Positions 54,300 to 59,430 of a stretch of 59,430 nucleotides of DNA are shown here, piece by piece. Below the pieces are notes generated by a model that was not told the DNA's origin, made no database searches, and saw only the letters and a program-made list of their open reading frames with translations. The position numbers and the translations under genes were made by a program. Origin of the DNA: Chryseobacterium sp. PMSZPI (GTDB lineage: Bacteria > Bacteroidota > Bacteroidia > Flavobacteriales > Weeksellaceae); contig NZ_PIZV01000029.1 in the NCBI RefSeq assembly GCF_002835665.1, positions 1 through 59,430 on the forward strand, read 5' to 3'. Position 1 is the first letter of the stretch; every line of letters begins with the position of its first letter.

Positions 54300-55775
54300 A
54301 TGGCAAAATTAACCTCAAGAAGCGAAGATTATAGCAAATGGTATAATGAGCTGGTTGTAAAAGCTGACTTAGCTGAAAATTCAGGAGTGCGTGGATGTAT
54401 GGTGATCAAACCTTACGGCTATGCAATCTGGGAAAAAATGCGTGATGAAATGGATAAAAAATTCAAAGAAACAGGTCACGTTAACGCATACTTCCCGCTT
54501 TTTGTGCCCAAGAGCTTGTTTGAGGCTGAAGAGAAAAATGCAGAAGGCTTTGCAAAAGAATGTGCTGTGGTTACTCACTACAGATTAAAAACTGATCCTG
54601 ATAATCCTTCAAAACTGATTGTAGATCCGGACGCTAAACTGGAAGAAGAATTAATCGTTCGTCCTACTTCAGAAGCAATTATTTGGAATACCTACAAAAA
54701 CTGGATTCAATCTTATAGAGATTTACCTATATTAATCAACCAATGGGCAAATGTTGTACGTTGGGAGATGAGAACCCGTCTTTTCTTAAGAACGGCAGAA
54801 TTCCTGTGGCAGGAAGGCCACACTGCGCATGCTACAAGGGAAGAAGCTGTTGAAGAGGCTGAAAAAATGAATAAAGTATATGCAGATTTTGCAGAAAACT
54901 TTATGGCAATTCCTGTTGTTCAAGGTTTAAAAACACCATCAGAAAGGTTTGCCGGAGCAGATGAAACATATTGTATTGAAGCTTTAATGCAAGATGGAAA
55001 AGCTCTTCAGGCAGGTACTTCTCACTTCCTTGGTCAGAATTTTGCAAAGGCATTTGATGTGAAATTCACCAATAAAGAAGGAAAAATAGAACATGCATGG
55101 GCTACATCATGGGGAACTTCAACCCGTTTGATGGGAGCTTTAATCATGACTCACTCTGATGATTTCGGATTGGTATTGCCTCCAACATTAGCACCGATTC
55201 AGGTGGTTATCGTTCCTATCTTTAAGGGAGAAGAACAACTTGATCAGATTAGTGAAGTGGCTTTAGATATCCAGGCTAAGCTTAGAGCGAAAGGAATTTC
55301 CGTAAAATTTGATAATGATACTCAAAACAAACCGGGATGGAAATTTGCAGAATACGAATTGAAAGGTGTTCCGGTAAGAATTGCAATGGGACCAAGAGAT
55401 TTGGAAAATAAATCTGTAGAAATCGCAAGAAGAGATAACCTTACTAAAGAAGTTCGTTCTATTGAAGGTTTGGATTCTTATATTGAAGAATTATTGAAAA
55501 CAATTCAACAGGATATTTATAATAAAGCCTTCAACTTCAGAAAAGATAATATTACCAAAGTGGACACTTATGAGGAATTCAAGAAAGTGTTAGAAGAAAA
55601 AGGAGGTTTCATCTATGCACATTGGGATGGTACGGCTGAGGAGGAGGAACAAATTAAAGACGAAACCAAAGCAACAATCCGATGTATTCCTTTAGATGAT
55701 GACATAGAAGAAGGTATTTCGTTAATTTCAGGAAAACCCTCTAAAAGACGTGTGTTATTCGCAAAAGCTTATTAA
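54300..55775 (+). CDS. proS: Proline-tRNA ligase (archaeal/eukaryotic-type ProS)
   Basis: A 491-residue class II aminoacyl-tRNA synthetase charging tRNA-Pro. The short form without the bacterial INS editing insertion is the archaeal/eukaryotic-like type 3 ProS: it starts with [19 protein letters not shown] and has [21 protein letters not shown] (motif 2 region), [20 protein letters not shown] and [20 protein letters not shown], then an anticodon-binding domain (about 285-400) and the C-terminal zinc-domain-like extension, RRVLFAKAY at the end. Divergent from the lipoprotein gene. Confidence 0.97.
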   Translation: MAKLTSRSEDYSKWYNELVVKADLAENSGVRGCMVIKPYGYAIWEKMRDEMDKKFKETGHVNAYFPLFVPKSLFEAEEKNAEGFAKECAVVTHYRLKTDPDNPSKLIVDPDAKLEEELIVRPTSEAIIWNTYKNWIQSYRDLPILINQWANVVRWEMRTRLFLRTAEFLWQEGHTAHATREEAVEEAEKMNKVYADFAENFMAIPVVQGLKTPSERFAGADETYCIEALMQDGKALQAGTSHFLGQNFAKAFDVKFTNKEGKIEHAWATSWGTSTRLMGALIMTHSDDFGLVLPPTLAPIQVVIVPIFKGEEQLDQISEVALDIQAKLRAKGISVKFDNDTQNKPGWKFAEYELKGVPVRIAMGPRDLENKSVEIARRDNLTKEVRSIEGLDSYIEELLKTIQQDIYNKAFNFRKDNITKVDTYEEFKKVLEEKGGFIYAHWDGTAEEEEQIKDETKATIRCIPLDDDIEEGISLISGKPSKRRVLFAKAY

Positions 55776-55891
55776 TAATTTTAATGATTTTTAGAAACTT
55801 CGTTAATTTTTAAAGAAATATTCAAAAAAAAGTGACATTTGGACAGATTTTTGTGTAAATTTATCTCAACATTAATCTAAAAAAATTTATT

Positions 55892-57226
55892 ATGTCTTTA
55901 AATGTCATTGATTTAATTAAAGGACAATTAGGTCCCGCATTGGTTTCACAAGCTGCATCACAGTTTGGAGAAAGCGAATCCGGTATTTCTAAAGCAATTG
56001 GTGGTTTATTACCTGCAGTGGTAGGTGGATTAGCCAATAACGCAGACAACCCTGGCGTTTTGGATGCTATTACAAAAGCTTCTTCCAGTGGAATTTTAGG
56101 AAATTTATTAGGTGGATCATCTAGTAATCCTATCATTACAAACTTACTATCTTCTCTTTTTGGAGATAAAGTTGGAGGACTTGTCAATTCCATTGCCAGC
56201 TTTTCAGGAATCAGCAACAATTCTGCAGGTTCTTTGTTAAACCTAGTTACTGGGGCTACAGTAGGTACTGTTGGGAAATATGCAGCAGACAACAACTTAG
56301 GAGCATCTGGTATTTCTAGTTTATTGAGTGATCAAAAAGGCATTATTTCATCTTTATTGCCGGCAGGTCTTTCTTTAGCTTCTTTCGGTTTAGGAGCAGA
56401 GAATTGGTTTGGCCAGGCTAAAGAAACAGTTTCTTCAGTAGCTTCAACAGCTAAAGATAACATCTCTGAAGGTGTTGCTACGGCTAAAGAAAATGTTTCT
56501 GAAGGAGCAAGAGAAATAAGAGAACAATTTAATAATAACAATAATAATCAAGGCGGAGGTTCAATCTGGAAATGGTTGCTTCCGCTTTTATTATTAATTG
56601 CTGCCGGATATTTCCTATGGAAGCAATGTGAGAAAAAACAGACAACCACTACTACAACTACAGCTGATTCAACAGGATCATCTACAGATACAGCAGCCGT
56701 TCATACTTCAACAGACACATCCGCCCCTGCTCCAGCAGCTACAACAGCGAAGACTGATGAGAACATTGAACTTAACGGGGTGATGTTGAAAGGTTATAAA
56801 GGAGGTATGGAAGATCAAATGATTGCCTTCCTTAAGTCTGACGGTTACAAAAATGCAGCAGACGATGCAGCATTGAAAGATAAGTGGTATGATTTCGACC
56901 ATGTTAATTTTAAAATGGGAAGTTCTACTGAATTGGAAGCAGGTTCACAAGGACAGTTAGATAATTTGGTTGCGATTCTTAAAGCTTTCCCTGATGCTAA
57001 AGTTAAAATCGGTGGTTATACTGATAAAACAGGAAACGAAGCTTCTAACGTAAAATTATCACAATCAAGAGCTGATTTTATCAAAGCTGCTTTAGCAAAA
57101 GCAGGAGTTGGAGCTCAGGTTCTTGGAGCAGAAGGTTACGGTAGCAAATTTGCTAAAGTAGATGCAAAAGCTTCTGATGCAGAAAGAGCTGCTGACAGAA
57201 AAATGTCTGTAAGATTTTCAAAATAA
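55892..57226 (+). CDS. DUF937-OmpA family envelope protein
   Basis: A 444-residue three-part protein. The N-terminal DUF937 (YidB-like) domain (about 1-175) starts directly with MSLNVIDLIKGQLGPALVSQ, with no signal peptide, and has repeated Gly/Leu helices (GGLLPAVVGGLANN). A helical linker (TAKDNISEGVATAKENVSEG) leads to one membrane helix (226-244, WKWLLPLLLLIAAGYFLW), a Thr/Ala-rich spacer, and an OmpA-like peptidoglycan-binding domain (about 330-444; GGYTDKTGNEASNVKLSQSR). The DUF937 part should be cytoplasmic and the OmpA part periplasmic, so it could link the two sides of the inner membrane. Single-gene unit. Confidence 0.92.
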   Translation: MSLNVIDLIKGQLGPALVSQAASQFGESESGISKAIGGLLPAVVGGLANNADNPGVLDAITKASSSGILGNLLGGSSSNPIITNLLSSLFGDKVGGLVNSIASFSGISNNSAGSLLNLVTGATVGTVGKYAADNNLGASGISSLLSDQKGIISSLLPAGLSLASFGLGAENWFGQAKETVSSVASTAKDNISEGVATAKENVSEGAREIREQFNNNNNNQGGGSIWKWLLPLLLLIAAGYFLWKQCEKKQTTTTTTTADSTGSSTDTAAVHTSTDTSAPAPAATTAKTDENIELNGVMLKGYKGGMEDQMIAFLKSDGYKNAADDAALKDKWYDFDHVNFKMGSSTELEAGSQGQLDNLVAILKAFPDAKVKIGGYTDKTGNEASNVKLSQSRADFIKAALAKAGVGAQVLGAEGYGSKFAKVDAKASDAERAADRKMSVRFSK

Positions 57227-57248
57227 TCTTTAGAATCAATAAAAATAG

Positions 57249-57278
57249 AATCCCGGAAATGATTTTCCGGGATTTTTC
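57249..57278 (+). terminator. Rho-independent terminator
   Basis: AATCCCGGAAA and TTTCCGGGATT with a short loop, then T5; after the OmpA-type gene. Confidence 0.92.
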
Positions 57279-57311
57279 TTGCTATGACTTTTCTGTTTAC
57301 ATTTATTTAAT

Positions 57312-57319
57312 TAAATTTG
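57312..57319 (+). promoter_or_regulatory. -7 promoter box of the Nramp gene
   Basis: TAAATTTG, an exact consensus match 19 bases before the ATG; no clear -33 element. Confidence 0.5.
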
Positions 57320-57335
57320 TTAGTCATTTCTAACA
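57318..57335 (+). promoter_or_regulatory. Candidate operator overlapping the mntH start region
   Basis: Perfect inverted repeat TGTTAG-N6-CTAACA between the -7 box and the ATG of the metal transporter, where a repressor would block initiation. The TTAG/CTAA half-sites resemble DtxR/IdeR-type boxes; no regulator has been identified here. Confidence 0.35.
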
Positions 57336-57338
57336 TTC

Positions 57339-58673
57339 ATGAATTTCAATATAAAAAACGCTTGGCGAAGAGATAAAACCGATCATTCATTGTCGGAAGT
57401 TTACGCATCCATAAAAGTTCCCAAGAAAGCTTCTTTCTGGAGAAAATATCTTGCTTTTACAGGACCCGGATTAATGATTGCAGTAGGATATATGGATCCC
57501 GGAAACTGGGCAACCGATATTGCCGGCGGAGCCCAATTTGGTTATACTCTGCTTTCCGTCATTCTTATTTCCAATATTTTCGCAATGGTTTTGCAGCATT
57601 TGTCTGTAAAATTAGGTGTTGTTACAGAAAGAGATCTGGCTCAGGCCTGTAGAGATCATTTTAACCCTACAACTAATTTTATTCTGTGGATATTATGCGA
57701 AATTGCTATTGCGGCTTGTGATCTTGCCGAAGTTATAGGTTCCGCAATTGCTTTAAACCTACTGTTTCATATTCCGTTAACCTGGGGTATTGTGATTACC
57801 ACTGTAGATGTGCTAATTATTCTTTTACTTCAGGCCAAAGGATTTCGATGGATAGAAAGTATTGTAGGAGGACTAATCTTCATCATCTTTGCTTGTTTTG
57901 CTTACGAAATTATCATTTCAAAGCCAGCTTTTAATGAAATTTTAGGAGGTTTGGTTCCTCAAAAAGAGATTATTCAAAACCCGGCGATGCTCTATATTGC
58001 TATCGGAATTTTGGGAGCTACCGTTATGCCGCATAATTTATATCTTCACAGCAGTATCATTCAAACCAGAGATTATACCCGCGACAGAGAAGGAAAAAAA
58101 GAGGCCATTAAATTTGCTACACTTGATAGTACAGTATCCCTGATGCTCGCATTTTTTATCAACGGAGCCATATTAATTCTATCCGCAGCAACTTTTCATA
58201 CTACCGGAAATGAGCATGTAGCAGACATCCATGACGCCTACAAAATGCTTACCCCAATTTTAGGTGCTTCAATGGCTAGTATTGCCTTTGCTATTGCATT
58301 ATTGGCTTCAGGACAAAATTCAACACTTACCGGAACTCTTGCAGGGCAGATTGTAATGGAAGGCTTTCTTAATATCAGATTAAAACCCTGGTTACGAAGA
58401 TTGATCACAAGATTAATTGCTGTTGTTCCTGCTTTAATAGTCGCAATTCTTTATGGAGAAAAAGGAACTACTGAATTACTGGTTTTAAGCCAGGTTATTT
58501 TATCAATGCAGTTGAGCTTTGCAGTAGTACCATTAGTAATGTTTACCAATGACAAAGCTAAAATGGGTGAGTTTGTCAATAAACCATTTATGAAAATCTG
58601 TGTATGGATTATTACTGTGATTATTATTATTTTAAACTTGTATCTGCTCTATCAGACGTTTACAGGAGAATAG
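57339..58673 (+). CDS. mntH: Nramp family divalent metal transporter
   Basis: A 444-residue proton-coupled importer of Mn(II) and Fe(II). Eleven or so membrane helices. The metal site is intact: DPGNW in helix 1 (53-57) and MPHN in helix 6 (M230-N233), with the family loop motif near GQNSTLTGTLAGQIVMEGFL. The N-terminal cytoplasmic extension of about 35 residues is Lys/Arg-rich. The promoter region carries a -7 box and a palindrome suited to metal-dependent repression. MntH is the usual bacterial name; preference for Mn over Fe is not provable here. Confidence 0.94.
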   Translation: MNFNIKNAWRRDKTDHSLSEVYASIKVPKKASFWRKYLAFTGPGLMIAVGYMDPGNWATDIAGGAQFGYTLLSVILISNIFAMVLQHLSVKLGVVTERDLAQACRDHFNPTTNFILWILCEIAIAACDLAEVIGSAIALNLLFHIPLTWGIVITTVDVLIILLLQAKGFRWIESIVGGLIFIIFACFAYEIIISKPAFNEILGGLVPQKEIIQNPAMLYIAIGILGATVMPHNLYLHSSIIQTRDYTRDREGKKEAIKFATLDSTVSLMLAFFINGAILILSAATFHTTGNEHVADIHDAYKMLTPILGASMASIAFAIALLASGQNSTLTGTLAGQIVMEGFLNIRLKPWLRRLITRLIAVVPALIVAILYGEKGTTELLVLSQVILSMQLSFAVVPLVMFTNDKAKMGEFVNKPFMKICVWIITVIIIILNLYLLYQTFTGE

Positions 58674-58680
58674 TTTTAAA

Positions 58681-58804
58681 ATTGACGATGGTTAAAGTGA
58701 ATTCTCAATGGTCGATTTTTGTTTTGCAAAGTGAATTTCCAACACACAAATTCATAAGCATAGCGGATTGACATATCATCACTTATCATTCGCCACTCGT
58801 CAAT
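58681..58804. repeat. Intergenic element with short terminal inverted repeats
   Basis: ATTGACGA (58681-58688) and TCGTCAAT (58797-58804) bound 124 bases without an ORF. A second partial match (GATTGACATATCA) lies inside. Could be a decayed dispersed element; no other copy in the window. Confidence 0.3.
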
Positions 58805-58845
58805 CTGCTCATTATTTTTCTGCCTTAATGTCTTATTTTTCTATT

Positions 58846-58860
58846 TGGCAGGTTCTTTGT
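58846..58860 (+). promoter_or_regulatory. Sigma-54-like promoter before grpE
   Basis: TGGCAGGTTCTTTGT compares with the sigma-54 consensus TGGCACG-N4-TTGC: 9 of 11 fixed positions match with exact -24/-12 spacing. Predicted start near 58871, about 19 bases before the ATG. The last C is T, so this is a candidate only. Confidence 0.4.
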
Positions 58861-58889
58861 CAAACAATTCTGTAAATAAATATTGAATT

Positions 58890-59426
58890 ATGGAAAACCA
58901 GGATATTAACGAAGAAAGCATCAATAATCAGGAAGAAAACAACGTGCAGAGTCAGGCAGCAGCTGAAGACAATGTGACAGCTACTCCTTCTGCAGAAGAA
59001 CTTTTGGCAGAAGAAAAAGATCGTTACATCAGATTGTATGCTGAATTCGAAAACTATAAAAAAAGAACATCTAAAGAAAAAATGGAATTTTTCCAATATG
59101 CTAACCAAGATATGATGGTTTCTATGTTGGGAGTTCTGGATGATTTCGAAAGAGCATTAAAAGAAATTGCTAAAAACGGAAATCCTGCTGATTTACAAGG
59201 AGTAGAATTAATCTACCAAAAATTCAAAAATAAACTTACTGAAAAAGGATTAAAAGCTATGGAAGTAAAAGCTGGTGACAGTTTCAACGTAGACTTCCAC
59301 GAAGCAATTACTCAAATCCCTGCACCATCAGAAGATTTAAAAGGAAAAATCGTAGACGTTATTGAAACCGGATACACTTTAAGTGATAAAGTAATTCGTT
59401 TTGCAAAAGTAGTAACAGGAAACTAA
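58890..59426 (+). CDS. grpE: Nucleotide exchange factor GrpE
   Basis: A 178-residue co-chaperone that releases ADP from DnaK. An acidic disordered N-terminus (about 1-35) is followed by a long helical dimerisation region (AEELLAEEKDRYIRLYAEFE, NYKKRTSKEKMEF) and the beta-wing (about 125-175) with GDSFNVDFHEAI and the hallmark VIETGYTLSDKVIRFAKVVT. Complete, with its stop four bases before the window ends. dnaJ usually follows in Bacteroidetes and probably lies just outside. Confidence 0.97.
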   Translation: MENQDINEESINNQEENNVQSQAAAEDNVTATPSAEELLAEEKDRYIRLYAEFENYKKRTSKEKMEFFQYANQDMMVSMLGVLDDFERALKEIAKNGNPADLQGVELIYQKFKNKLTEKGLKAMEVKAGDSFNVDFHEAITQIPAPSEDLKGKIVDVIETGYTLSDKVIRFAKVVTGN

Positions 59427-59430
59427 AATT

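Noticed and set aside
55861..56295. Minus-strand ORF of 144 codons
   Set aside because: Antisense to the DUF937 domain, whose frame is clearly coding.
1..59430. tRNA, rRNA, riboswitch or CRISPR features
   Set aside because: I looked for GTTCGA-type T-loops with CCA-side stems, rRNA cores and known aptamer cores and saw none that hold up; a covariance-model scan would be decisive.

Overview
The window reads as ordinary chromosome from a flavobacterium, most likely Chryseobacterium or a close relative in the Weeksellaceae. The basis is AT-rich DNA, many secreted proteins with type IX secretion (T9SS) C-terminal sorting domains, the Bacteroidetes -7 promoter box TAnnTTTG in front of many genes, few Shine-Dalgarno sequences, and a DNA polymerase III alpha with a fused proofreading exonuclease. 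I found no rRNA, tRNA, CRISPR array, transposase, integrase or prophage block.

Layout. 1-9793: four tandem minus-strand paralogs of large secreted proteins (choice-of-anchor L domain, Ig/PKD-like modules, T9SS type B sorting domain). The first is cut by the window edge. Each has its own -7 box 16-17 bases before its ATG, and hairpin terminators separate the copies. 9770-10307: gene-free, with a complex palindromic element that has a relative at 47544-47702. 10308-12567: a tight unit of rnz, a TIGR02757 gene and a membrane protein with an acidic heptad coiled coil. 12580-14190: rdgB and a CPBP membrane protease. 14304-17222: prfC and a DUF4349 lipoprotein. 17431-22387: a secreted protein, an acyl-CoA dehydrogenase with a small membrane protein, and a long-chain acyl-CoA ligase, the last two pointing to fatty acid use. 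22776-24652: a DUF34/NIF3 protein and its coiled-coil partner lacking all zinc-ribbon cysteines. 25872-26901: a voltage-gated-type potassium channel and a 52-residue membrane protein. 26988-33571: three T9SS type A cargo proteins. 33902-38563: dnaE. 39111-45388: a secreted subtilase, a fused 2-oxo acid dehydrogenase E1, a bestrophin and a small secreted protein. 45585-47427: an Lrp regulator divergent from a PLP-dependent sulfur amino acid lyase. 47706-51564: a glycosyltransferase, an rRNA methyltransferase, a second methyltransferase and a ZIP transporter. 51628-59426: a FadL-like porin, a Gly/Trp/Tyr-rich lipoprotein, proS, a DUF937-OmpA protein, an Nramp transporter and grpE.

How it fits together. 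Housekeeping genes (dnaE, prfC, proS, grpE, rnz, rdgB) are interleaved with cell-surface genes. The T9SS cargo falls into two groups with different C-terminal signals: type B in 1-9793, type A in 26988-33571 and 39111-41267. No T9SS machinery gene is present. I did not find a clearly new multi-gene system. The most unusual items are the tandem type B cassettes, the palindromic element family, the acidic coiled-coil protein, the octapeptide-repeat lipoprotein, the near-leaderless promoters and a sigma-54-like site before grpE.
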